DNA of 64,000 nt, taken from Betaproteobacteria bacterium (GTDB taxonomy: Bacteria > Pseudomonadota > Gammaproteobacteria > Burkholderiales > SG8-39). The notes under the pieces were generated by a model. The model did no database searches, was not told where the DNA came from, and saw only the letters and a list, made by a program, of their open reading frames with translations. The position numbers were made by a program, and so were the translations under genes. The stretch lies in assembly GCA_016713125.1 (NCBI GenBank), contig JADJPT010000009.1, positions 96,455 through 160,454 on the forward strand, written 5' to 3'. Shown piece after piece: positions 17,202-26,834 of the stretch. The first letter of the stretch is position 1. The number at the start of each line of letters is the position of its first letter.

Positions 17202-19130
17202 TTATCCCTTTTTCCGGAGCGCCCTGCGCTGGAAGCGCCCGGCGGCCACCGCATCGGCCAGCTGTCCCTCGATCGGCAGCGGCTCCCCCTCCAGCGTGCA
17301 GGCCAGCAGCTCCGCCATCAGCATGCACCACAGGATGCCGCGCGAAGCGTAGCCCAGCGCGCCAAGCAGACCAGGCGCCTCGGGGATGGGGCCGACCAGG
17401 GGCAGCCGGTCGCCCGCCACGCAGCGCAGTGCCGCGCGCCCAGCCAGGGTGTGAGGGTCGAAGCCTGTTTCCGCCCCCGGAAGGATGCGCGCCAGACGCT
17501 CCAGATTCCCTGCGTGGCTGTCGACGCGGGTATTCAGGTCGGCGTCGTCGATGTCATAGCTGGCGCCGGCCACGGCCAGTCCGTGTACCGCCGGGAGCAG
17601 GCTGCCGCCGCGCAACAGTACGCAAGCCGGGGCGGCAAAGCGCCCGGCAGGCAGGTAGCTCAGTTGCCCGCGCACCTGGCGCAGTTGCACCGCCGGCAGC
17701 ACTGCCAGGCGCTGCGCATCGGCGGCGTTGGCCAGCACGACCTGTGGCGCGCGCCCCAGTTCGCGGCCGCCGGCATCCAGCGCGGCCCAGCCTCCCGGGC
17801 AGGGCGCCAGCGCGGCCACTTCGGTTCCGTAGGCGACGTGCGCGCCCGAGCGCGCGACCAGTGCGGCGGCCAGGCCGGCCGGCTGCATCCAGCCGCCGCG
17901 TTCGAAGCACAGGCCGCCGGCGCCCACCGGGCGGCCGACCACGGACTCTGCGTCTTCCCGCGAAACCCAGCGCGCGTACTCCCGCGGATAGCCCAGACGC
18001 TGCATGGCCTCTTGTTGAGCCGCTTCCTCCTCCGCGTCGCGGCCCATCTGCAAGGCGCCACACGCAGCCCAGTTCGCACCTTCGATGCGCGGCCAGCGTT
18101 GCAGGGCATCGAGGAAGGCCGCGCGCGTCAGGCGGGCGAGGATGCTGTCGTCGCGCGTGACCACCGGATGGAAGGCGCCGGCATGGTTGCCTGAGGCCTC
18201 CATGGCCGGTGCGCTGTGGCGCTCGAGCAGCAGCAGGTCCCAGCCGCGCGTGCCCAGGCGCTCGCAGACCGCGGCGCCGGCCAGACCGGCGCCGATGACG
18301 ATCGCGCGGCGTTGCGGAGCGCCCGCCGCATGCACGCCGAGCGGCGCATCGGCGCGCATCGCGCGTGGCGGGACGCGCATGGATTCGGTCGATTCGCGCG
18401 TGGCGCCGGTCGAGTCGCGCGTGGCGCTCAGCATGTCGCGCTTGCGGGCAAAGCCCGGTCGCTTCTCGACCCGCCAGCCGGAATGGGTGAGGGTGTCGCG
18501 CACGGCGGTGGCGGCCGTGTAACTGGCCAGCGTCGCGTCGGGCGCTGCGAGGCGGCCAAGCGCCTTCAGAACCGGTGCGGCCCACATGTCCGGGTTCCTG
18601 GCCGGAGAGAATCCGTCCAGATAGATGGCGTCGGCCACCAGGCGCAACTGCGGAAGGGCCGCGGCAATGTCCGCGTAGGCCAGCGTGAGCACCACGCGTC
18701 CGCCCTCGAACTCGAGCCTGTGCATTCCGGGCACCGCCATGGGCCAGGCAGCGCGCAACTGCGCGGCGAGGGCGGAAAGCTCGCGGTGCTCGGCATGCTC
18801 GACGACCCGCGCATGCAGGGTGGCCAGGTCATGCGCGGCGAAAGGGTGCTTCTCCACGGTCACGTAATGCAGCCGCGCCGGGCGTCGCGTGTCCTCGCGC
18901 CAGGCCTGCCAGGTGGCGAGGAAGTTCAGGCCGGCGCCGAAGCCGGTTTCGAGCAGCACGAAGCGCTCGCGACCGGCCCAGCGGGCCGGGAGTCGATTGC
19001 CGCCGAGGAAAACGTGGCGCGCCTGCGCCAGGCCGCCTTCGCTCGAGTGGTAGACATCGCCGTACGCCGGCGACCAGGGCGTACCTCCGGCGTCGAAGGC
19101 GAGGGCGGCGGGGATCAGCGGTGCGGACAT
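17202..19130 (-). CDS. mnmC: Bifunctional tRNA 5-methylaminomethyl-2-thiouridine biosynthesis protein MnmC
   Basis: A 642-residue protein close to E. coli MnmC (668). The N-terminal methyltransferase half has PWSPAYGDVYHSSEGGLAQA and LLETGFGAGLNFLATW. The C-terminal FAD half has VIGAGLAGAAVCERLG and ends in a DAAO-like fold. The oxidase half converts cmnm5s2U34 to nm5s2U34 and the methyltransferase half makes mnm5s2U34 in tRNA anticodons. The ATG at 19130 is chosen over one 42 bases upstream because conserved sequence begins there. About residues 235-250 are a variable linker with repeated Asp-Ser-Thr/Arg pattern. Confidence 0.92.
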   Translation of the reverse strand: MSAPLIPAALAFDAGGTPWSPAYGDVYHSSEGGLAQARHVFLGGNRLPARWAGRERFVLLETGFGAGLNFLATWQAWREDTRRPARLHYVTVEKHPFAAHDLATLHARVVEHAEHRELSALAAQLRAAWPMAVPGMHRLEFEGGRVVLTLAYADIAAALPQLRLVADAIYLDGFSPARNPDMWAAPVLKALGRLAAPDATLASYTAATAVRDTLTHSGWRVEKRPGFARKRDMLSATRDSTGATRESTESMRVPPRAMRADAPLGVHAAGAPQRRAIVIGAGLAGAAVCERLGTRGWDLLLLERHSAPAMEASGNHAGAFHPVVTRDDSILARLTRAAFLDALQRWPRIEGANWAACGALQMGRDAEEEAAQQEAMQRLGYPREYARWVSREDAESVVGRPVGAGGLCFERGGWMQPAGLAAALVARSGAHVAYGTEVAALAPCPGGWAALDAGGRELGRAPQVVLANAADAQRLAVLPAVQLRQVRGQLSYLPAGRFAAPACVLLRGGSLLPAVHGLAVAGASYDIDDADLNTRVDSHAGNLERLARILPGAETGFDPHTLAGRAALRCVAGDRLPLVGPIPEAPGLLGALGYASRGILWCMLMAELLACTLEGEPLPIEGQLADAVAAGRFQRRALRKKG

Positions 19131-19238
19131 GCGGGGCCGGAGAGGGTGAAACCGTGGGCTTGGAGCGCCCAATCCTACCTAGAATGTCGCTTCCGCACCG
19201 CGTTTCGCGAAGGCGGGTCCGCAACGGGAGGATGCAAG

Positions 19239-19622
19239 ATGGGTCGCAAGCTGAGCGTCGCCTACATTCAGGAGATCGTCGCCGCCTTCAATTCGCGCGA
19301 CGTCGATCGTATCGTCGGCTACTTTACCGAAGACTGCACTTTCTACCCGTCGCGCGGCCCCGAGATCGTCGGTGCGCGCATCCACGGGCGTGCGGCCGTG
19401 CGCAAGTACCTTGCCGACCGCTTCGAGCTGATCCCCGACATGCGCTGGGACCCGGTCTACGACTATGTGGCCGACGACACGCGCGCCGTGTCGGTGTGGA
19501 TTGTGCGCGGACGCCACGTGAACGGCGAATCGATCGAGCGCCAGGGCGTCGACCTGTGGGAGTTCAAGGACGGTCTGGTGCACAACAAGGACACGTACTG
19601 GAAAGTGGTCGAAGGCGCGTGA
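19239..19622 (+). CDS. NTF2/SnoaL-like protein
   Basis: A 127-residue cone-shaped SnoaL/NTF2-type protein (YIQEIVAAFNSRDVDRIV; ALGFTEDC-like strand YFTEDCTFYPSRGPEIVG; then WEFKDGLVHNKDTYWKVVE). Such folds act as small isomerases, hydratases or accessory subunits. A GGGAGGA ribosome site precedes the ATG. Its stop overlaps the GTG start of the enolase-superfamily gene, so the two products probably serve one pathway. The substrate is unknown. Confidence 0.85.
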   Translation: MGRKLSVAYIQEIVAAFNSRDVDRIVGYFTEDCTFYPSRGPEIVGARIHGRAAVRKYLADRFELIPDMRWDPVYDYVADDTRAVSVWIVRGRHVNGESIERQGVDLWEFKDGLVHNKDTYWKVVEGA

Positions 19623-20716
19623 AGATCGTCGCCTCCTCGCTGCATTTCTACACGCTGGCCTACGAGCGCGAGGTGGTATGGGCCAACGCGGTGGAGAGCG
19701 CCGGGCAGTACGCGCTGCTGCGGCTGGAGGACGAGAGCGGGGCGGTGGGCGTGGCCGAGGGCACCATCAAGTCGACCTGGAGCGGAGTCTCGCCGCGCTC
19801 GCTCGCCGCGGCGCTCGAGGACGTGCTGTTGCCGCGCCTGATCGGCGTCGAATGCGCCGGGCCGCAGGGCGTGCTGCAGTGCCTGGCCGGCATCCCAGAG
19901 AACCGGCTGGCGCGCGCCCTGATCGACAACGCCGTCTGGCAGATCGAGGCGCAGCACGTCGGCATGCCGCTGTGGAAACTGTGGGGCGGCGAGCGCGGCG
20001 TGGATCTGACCTGGGCCGTGACGCGCCGGCCCGCGGCGCAGATGGCGGCCGAGGCGGCGGAGGTGTGTTCGCGCTACGGTTTTCGCACCCTGAAGGTCAA
20101 GGGCGGGCAGGGGCTGGAAACGGATCTGGCGGCCATGCGCGAGATTCGCGCGGCAGTCGGCGACGCGGTCGAACTCTACGTGGACGCCAACAGCGCCTAT
20201 TCGCGCGAGCAGGGCCTGGCCTATACCCTGGCCATGCGCGACGCCGGCGCCACGGTATCCGAGGATCCCTGCGCGCTGGAACCCGATGCGCAGTTCGCGG
20301 CCCTGCAGGCCGGCGCGGGCATCCCGGTGCTGGTCGATCGCAACTGCACCTCCGCGCAGGACGCCGCGCAGTTCCTCGCCTGCGGGGCGCTCGCCCTGTC
20401 GACCAAGCCCGGGCGCATCGGCCTGTCCGAGGCGCGCCGCATCGCCGACCTGGCGGCGACGCGCGGCGCGCGCGTGGCGCTGGGCCTGTACGCCGAGAGC
20501 GCGCTGGGCACGCTGCTCAGCCTTCAGTTCGGCGCGGCGCTGCCGCGTTCGCGGCGCCTGGTCGCGGCCGAGCAGACCTTCTACCTGTGCATGCGCGAGC
20601 AGGTGCTGGCCGACATGCCGCCGGTCAGGGATGGACGCATCGAACTGCCCGCGGAACCCGGCCTGTCGCAGCGCGTGGACTGGGGGCGCGTGCAAGGCGC
20701 TGCGCTGCGCCCCTGA
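19619..20716 (+). CDS. Enolase superfamily enzyme (mandelate racemase/muconate lactonizing type)
   Basis: A 365-residue protein starting at GTG 19619, which overlaps the upstream stop (GTGA). The barrel carries TLKVKGG (KxK general base), YVDANSAY (Asp ligand), SEDPCALE (Glu ligand), VDRNCTS (third acidic ligand) and STKPGRIGLSEA (Lys of the muconate-lactonizing/OSBS subgroup). The order matches the MLE subgroup, which abstracts a proton alpha to a carboxylate with a Mg ion. Muconate cycloisomerase, dipeptide epimerase or an uncharacterised dehydratase are all possible. Confidence 0.85.
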   Translation: MKIVASSLHFYTLAYEREVVWANAVESAGQYALLRLEDESGAVGVAEGTIKSTWSGVSPRSLAAALEDVLLPRLIGVECAGPQGVLQCLAGIPENRLARALIDNAVWQIEAQHVGMPLWKLWGGERGVDLTWAVTRRPAAQMAAEAAEVCSRYGFRTLKVKGGQGLETDLAAMREIRAAVGDAVELYVDANSAYSREQGLAYTLAMRDAGATVSEDPCALEPDAQFAALQAGAGIPVLVDRNCTSAQDAAQFLACGALALSTKPGRIGLSEARRIADLAATRGARVALGLYAESALGTLLSLQFGAALPRSRRLVAAEQTFYLCMREQVLADMPPVRDGRIELPAEPGLSQRVDWGRVQGAALRP

Positions 20717-20738
20717 ACGCGATCATCCGGAACCGCCC

Positions 20739-23165
20739 TCAGGCGGGCAGCAGGAAGCGGAACGTCGCCCCGGCGCCGGAGGTGGATTCGGCGGACACCG
20801 TGCCGCCGTGGCGCTCGACGATGCGACGTACGATGGCCAAGCCCACGCCGGTACCCTCGAATTCCGACTCGGAGTGCAGGCGCTGGAACACGCCGAACAG
20901 CTTGTCGGCGTAGCGTGCGTCGAAGCCCGCGCCGTTGTCGCGCACCCAGTAGCAGATGCCACCCGCCTCGCGCTGCGCGCCGACCTCGACGCGCGGTGCG
21001 CTCGCGTGGCGCGAAAACTTGAACGCATTGCCCAGCAGGTTGAGCCATACCTGCCGCAGCAACGAGGCATCCCCCTGTATGGCCGGCAGGTCACCGATCT
21101 CGGTCGCCGGCCCGGACGGCGTGCCAGACTGCAGCTCGGCCACCACGCCGGAGACCAGCGCCGCCATGTCCACCTGTACCTTGAGCACGTCGTGGCGCGC
21201 CGTGCTGGAGAACTGCAGCAGGTCGTCGATCAGCTCGTTCATGCGCGTCGCCCCCAGTTCGATGCGCTCCAGGAAGCGCGCACTCTGGCCGGGCAGTTCC
21301 GGCGCCTGCTCGCGCAGCAGGCTGGCGAAGCCGGCGATCGAGCGCAGCGGCGCGCGCAGGTCGTGGGAGATCGAGTAGCTGAAACTCTCGAGCTCGCGGT
21401 TGGCCTCTTCGAGCGCAGCAGTGCGCTCGGCGACGCGCTTCTCCAGGGACACGTTCAGTTCGCGCACGCGCGACTCGGCGTCGGCGCGCTCGATCTCGGC
21501 GGCGGCGCGTGTGCCGAAGATATCCAGCATCGAGTGCCAGTAGGCGACGCGTTCGATGGGCCTGCGCGACATCACGACCAGGATGCCCAGCGCCTCGCCG
21601 GAAGCGCTGAACAGCGAGGTGCCCACATAGCCCTGCGCACCCAGCGCGATCAGACCGAGGTCGTCGGGAAACTGCTCGGCCACGGAGGATGGGTAGCTCA
21701 CGCTGCCGCGCCGCTCGATGGCATTGATGCAGGGCGAGCCGGCCAGCCGGTAGGTGAAATTCGGCGCCGGTGCGCCGTCACGCACGAATGCCAGCGTGCG
21801 CACATGGTCGTTCTCCGGCGATGCCAGCGCGCCGACGAAGGCATAGTCGGCGCCCAGTTCGCGCGCCAGGTGCGCCACCAGCGAGCGAAAGAAGGCATCG
21901 CCGGTGGCGGCCGACACGCCGCGCGCGATGTTGAACACCAGCTCTTCGCCGCGTCGGCGCTCGGTGTTGTCGTGGCCTATCCAGGCGATGCACTCCTCGC
22001 CGTCGAGCTCGAACAGCGTCCAGGAGCCGCGCACGTCCATGCTTTCGCCGTCCGGCAGTCTGAGCGGCACCTGGATGTCGGTCAGGCGGCGTTCGTGGCG
22101 CAGCCGTTCGATGACCGGGTCGCGCATGGCAGGATCGATCCACAGCCCGAGCGCGGCAACGCTCTGCCCGACGGCCTCGGCGCGCGTGCGCCGCGTGAGC
22201 ACCTCCCAGGCCGGATTGACATCGAGGAACACGTTGTCGCGTGCACGGAACAGCGATATGGCCTCGGGCGAGGAATCGAACACCGCCCGGTACTTGCGCT
22301 GGGACTGCTGCAGCGCATGCTGGGTTTCCAGCACGGCGGTCAGATCGTTGGCCAGGCACACCGCGAACGTGGTCCCCTCGCTCTCGAAGACGTCGCCGGC
22401 CAGTTCGCAGATGCGCTCGCCGCCGTCGCGATGCCGCATGCGCGAGCGCAGGCCGCGCACACGCCCCTCGTCGGCCAGCCGGCGGATGAAGGCGTCGCGA
22501 TCCGCGGGGTCGATCCACAGGCCCAACGCCAGTGCGTCGCGCCCGATCGTCTCCGCGGCGCTCCAGCCGAACAGGCGCTCGAAGCCTTCGTTCACCTCGA
22601 CGACGCGGCGCGGTTCGAACTGGAACACCGTCAGTGCGATCGGCGCCGCATCGAAAGCCTTGGAGAACAGTTCGCGCGACACGGCGAGCGCCGCCTCGCC
22701 CTGCTTGCGGTCGGTGATGTCGCTGATCACGCCGGTCAGTCGCGCGGCGCGGCCGTCCATGCCGTAGTGCCCGCGTCCGTAGGCTTCCAGCCAATGGATG
22801 CTGCCGTCCGGCCAGATCACGCGTTCGGCGGTGCGGTACTGGGGCTGCAATCCCTTCAGGCAGTCGATGAACACGCGTCGCGCCGCGGTCCTGTCTTCCG
22901 GGTGCAGCCTGGCCAGGTAGTCCTCGAAGCGGCCCGAGAACGCGCTGGGCGGCAGGCCGAGCAGCAGGCTCACGTCGCCATACCAGGTCACCCGATCAAG
23001 AGACACGTCCCAGACCCAGGTGACGATGCCCAGCGCCTGCTGCGCCAGCGCCAGCTGGTCCGCGCGCTTGCCCACGCTGCGCGTGATAGCGCGGGGCGCC
23101 TTGCCGCGCCGCGTCGTTCCGGCGCGTGCGCTGGGGCCCGTGCCCGGTTTTCTGCGTATCGCCAT
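20739..23165 (-). CDS. PAS/GAF sensor histidine kinase (soluble, orphan)
   Basis: An 808-residue kinase lacking membrane segments. PAS-like modules occupy about residues 40-160, 165-285 and 300-420. A GAF-like module follows at about 425-575 (AATGDAFFRSLVAHLARELG). HisKA has SHDLRAP (His about 601) and the HATPase domain has NLLGNAFKF, DNGAGF and GTGVGLAI. The N-terminal module (TWVWDVSLDRVTWYGD) and the catalytic half closely resemble the kinase at 15139-17079, so this is a longer paralogue with an added GAF domain. No response regulator is nearby. Confidence 0.88.
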   Translation of the reverse strand: MAIRRKPGTGPSARAGTTRRGKAPRAITRSVGKRADQLALAQQALGIVTWVWDVSLDRVTWYGDVSLLLGLPPSAFSGRFEDYLARLHPEDRTAARRVFIDCLKGLQPQYRTAERVIWPDGSIHWLEAYGRGHYGMDGRAARLTGVISDITDRKQGEAALAVSRELFSKAFDAAPIALTVFQFEPRRVVEVNEGFERLFGWSAAETIGRDALALGLWIDPADRDAFIRRLADEGRVRGLRSRMRHRDGGERICELAGDVFESEGTTFAVCLANDLTAVLETQHALQQSQRKYRAVFDSSPEAISLFRARDNVFLDVNPAWEVLTRRTRAEAVGQSVAALGLWIDPAMRDPVIERLRHERRLTDIQVPLRLPDGESMDVRGSWTLFELDGEECIAWIGHDNTERRRGEELVFNIARGVSAATGDAFFRSLVAHLARELGADYAFVGALASPENDHVRTLAFVRDGAPAPNFTYRLAGSPCINAIERRGSVSYPSSVAEQFPDDLGLIALGAQGYVGTSLFSASGEALGILVVMSRRPIERVAYWHSMLDIFGTRAAAEIERADAESRVRELNVSLEKRVAERTAALEEANRELESFSYSISHDLRAPLRSIAGFASLLREQAPELPGQSARFLERIELGATRMNELIDDLLQFSSTARHDVLKVQVDMAALVSGVVAELQSGTPSGPATEIGDLPAIQGDASLLRQVWLNLLGNAFKFSRHASAPRVEVGAQREAGGICYWVRDNGAGFDARYADKLFGVFQRLHSESEFEGTGVGLAIVRRIVERHGGTVSAESTSGAGATFRFLLPA

Positions 23166-23341
23166 GGAAGCGCAATCTTGCCCTTTGGCGGCGCGCAGCG
23201 AAAGCGCGAACAGAGCCGCCTTTCGGGCGATTCTCCGCGTCTCGGAATCGGCGCGCGGGCGCGGGAGGTAAAATCGCGCTTTGCCCGGTCCGTACGCGAC
23301 GTCGCGCCGGGCCTCCTCCCCAGAGCCTCAGGAGTCTGACC

Positions 23342-24856
<1,515 letters not shown>

Positions 24857-24858
24857 AC

Positions 24859-25671
24859 TTGGCCGGCCGCGGCCGCCCATCCGCGGGCGCAGCGCCCGCG
24901 CCGGCCGCCGATCCCCTGGCGGGAGCCATCGACCGCCACAACGCCCGGCTGGGCACGCGTTTGCAGCGCGCGGTCCAGGTGCTGCTGTGGAATTTCCTGC
25001 TGGGTCCGGTCCTGCACCCGCTGCTGCGCCTGTTGTTCCGTGTGCACGTGTCCGGAGGCGGGCGTCTGGCCGTGCTGCGCGGGCCGGCAATGTTTCCGAC
25101 CCAGCATTTCCACGAATGGGACTCGCTGGCGGTCTGGCTCGCCTCCACCTGGCCGTACGCGCTGACACGCTGGCACCTGGTGCCGCATGCCTTCGTCGGT
25201 CGCCTGTGGATGCGCACGCCGCTGCTGCGCGGCATGTCCTGGGCGCTCGGCTTCCCGGGCCTGGTGCGCGGCGTGGGCGCAGACAAGCAGTCTGCGTTCG
25301 CGCAGGTGCGCCGCTGGCTCGCCGGACGCACACAGCCGCCGGGACTGGTCATCTGCCCGACCGGGGCGATCGGTCGCTCGCGCGAGTACACCGTGCACGC
25401 GGGTGTCGCCCATCTGGCCGCCTGCTCGCGCGAGATGCGGGTGCATCCGGTGGCGCTTGCCGGTTTTGCGGAACTCGAATGGCGCGATGTCCTGCGCCTG
25501 CGGCGGCCGCGCCTGGTGATCGCTATCGGCGAACCGTTCCGCGTGGCCGACATCGGCGCCGAGGGTGAGCAGTTCGTGGCCGAAGTCTGTGCGCGGGTGC
25601 GCACCGGGTGGGAGAACGCCCTGCGCGAGGCCGGGCAGTGTGCTCCCGGCCGGAGCGGAGAAGCTCAGTAG
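24859..25671 (+). CDS. PlsC-like 1-acylglycerol-3-phosphate acyltransferase-type protein
   Basis: About 270 residues. FPTQHFHEWDS provides the HxxxxD catalytic motif of PlsC-family acyltransferases, and LVICPTGAIGRS sits where the phosphate-binding FPEGTRS motif normally lies, in altered form. A hydrophobic helix covers about residues 35-55. No ATG exists before the motif: TTG at 24859, two bases past the mmsA stop, is the most likely start, but this is uncertain. The divergent second motif suggests an acceptor other than lysophosphatidate. Confidence 0.6.
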   Translation: MAGRGRPSAGAAPAPAADPLAGAIDRHNARLGTRLQRAVQVLLWNFLLGPVLHPLLRLLFRVHVSGGGRLAVLRGPAMFPTQHFHEWDSLAVWLASTWPYALTRWHLVPHAFVGRLWMRTPLLRGMSWALGFPGLVRGVGADKQSAFAQVRRWLAGRTQPPGLVICPTGAIGRSREYTVHAGVAHLAACSREMRVHPVALAGFAELEWRDVLRLRRPRLVIAIGEPFRVADIGAEGEQFVAEVCARVRTGWENALREAGQCAPGRSGEAQ

Positions 25672-26834
25672 GGGAAGCCGAGCACGAACAGCCCCCACAC
25701 GCCCAGCAGGGCGTGCGAGACGGCCAGGGAGATGAACGAGCGTTCGCGCTGGTACAACCAGCCCCAGAACAGGCCGGGCACGAACACGATCAGGGCGAAG
25801 AAGTTCGACAGATGCGTGTGCAGGGCCGCGAACACCACGTTGGCCACCAGTATCGATTTCCAGGCGTCGGAGACACCGGTGACGCGGTAGAACACCGACA
25901 GCGAGCCCTGGATAGCGCAGCGTATGAACTCCTGCGCGAAGGAGAGCACCAGGTACACCAGGACGATCGCCAGCCAGGTGCCGGGGGCGAATGCGCCGTC
26001 GTTGCCGAGGCCGCGTCCGGGCTCGAAAAGCGCGTACTCGTCCGGTTTCCAGAGCACCAGCCCGGCCTTCAGCGCGAACACCAGCGCCATCGCCGGCAGC
26101 GTCAGCAGGGCGCCGCGCCAGACCGCATGCCGCCAGCCCGCGATCGTCACGCCGTACTCGCGCGGCTCGAGTGCGCTTTCGCGCACGATCATCATCGAGA
26201 TCAGCAGGTAGGTCAGGATGAAGAAGAACGAGATCAGGCTGTCCGAGGGCAGGTATGGCTTCACCACGGCGACCAGCGGCAGCAGGAAGATGTACAAGGC
26301 CAGGCCCACCAGGGTCTTGGTCAGAAACACCGAGATCGACAACTGCACCTGCATGCTCTGCATGCGCTCGAGGTGTCGGGCGAGCACGGCGTCGTTGGCG
26401 TTCGAGAGCCGATCCACCACCACACGCGCCAGGTTGCGTGCCACCAGTTCGCGCACGCCGTGCGTGTCGGGCAGTTCGTCCCAGGCCACGCGCCGCAGCA
26501 CCACGGCGTTGTCGGCCGCCAGGGTGGCGCTGACCGGATCGCCATTGAGCACCGACATCTCGCCGAAGCTGTCTCCGGCCTTCAGCGTGGCCAGTCGCAG
26601 CCGTTCCCCGGCATGCTCATGCCCGCGCCAGATGCCGATCTCCCCCGCCTCGACCAGGTAGAGCCAGCGATTGGCTTCGCCTTCTCGCACGATCACTTCC
26701 CCGGCTGCCACTTCGTGCATGGACATGCTCGCGAGCAGCCCCGAGACCAGGGCCGCGTCCATGCCCTCGAACAGGCGGAACTCGGGCCGCGGTGGCGTGC
26801 CGGCCGGTTCGCTGGCCGTCTCAGCCGCGTGCAT
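25665..26834 (-). CDS. Cyclic-nucleotide-binding domain fused to a CPBP-type membrane protein
   Basis: A 389-residue protein. Residues 15-140 form a cNMP-binding domain (VIVREGEANRWLYLVEAGEI; GDSFGEMSVLNGDPVSATL). About seven membrane helices follow, with a CPBP/CAAX-protease-like region containing AQEFIRC, then FAALHTH and VSHALLG, which match the second and third CPBP motifs. The first motif, normally EExxxR, appears altered, so peptidase activity is uncertain. The stop lies inside the 3' end of the convergent acyltransferase gene. The start overlaps the acyl-CoA ligase gene by 14 bp, implying co-transcription. Confidence 0.75.
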   Translation of the reverse strand: MHAAETASEPAGTPPRPEFRLFEGMDAALVSGLLASMSMHEVAAGEVIVREGEANRWLYLVEAGEIGIWRGHEHAGERLRLATLKAGDSFGEMSVLNGDPVSATLAADNAVVLRRVAWDELPDTHGVRELVARNLARVVVDRLSNANDAVLARHLERMQSMQVQLSISVFLTKTLVGLALYIFLLPLVAVVKPYLPSDSLISFFFILTYLLISMMIVRESALEPREYGVTIAGWRHAVWRGALLTLPAMALVFALKAGLVLWKPDEYALFEPGRGLGNDGAFAPGTWLAIVLVYLVLSFAQEFIRCAIQGSLSVFYRVTGVSDAWKSILVANVVFAALHTHLSNFFALIVFVPGLFWGWLYQRERSFISLAVSHALLGVWGLFVLGFPY

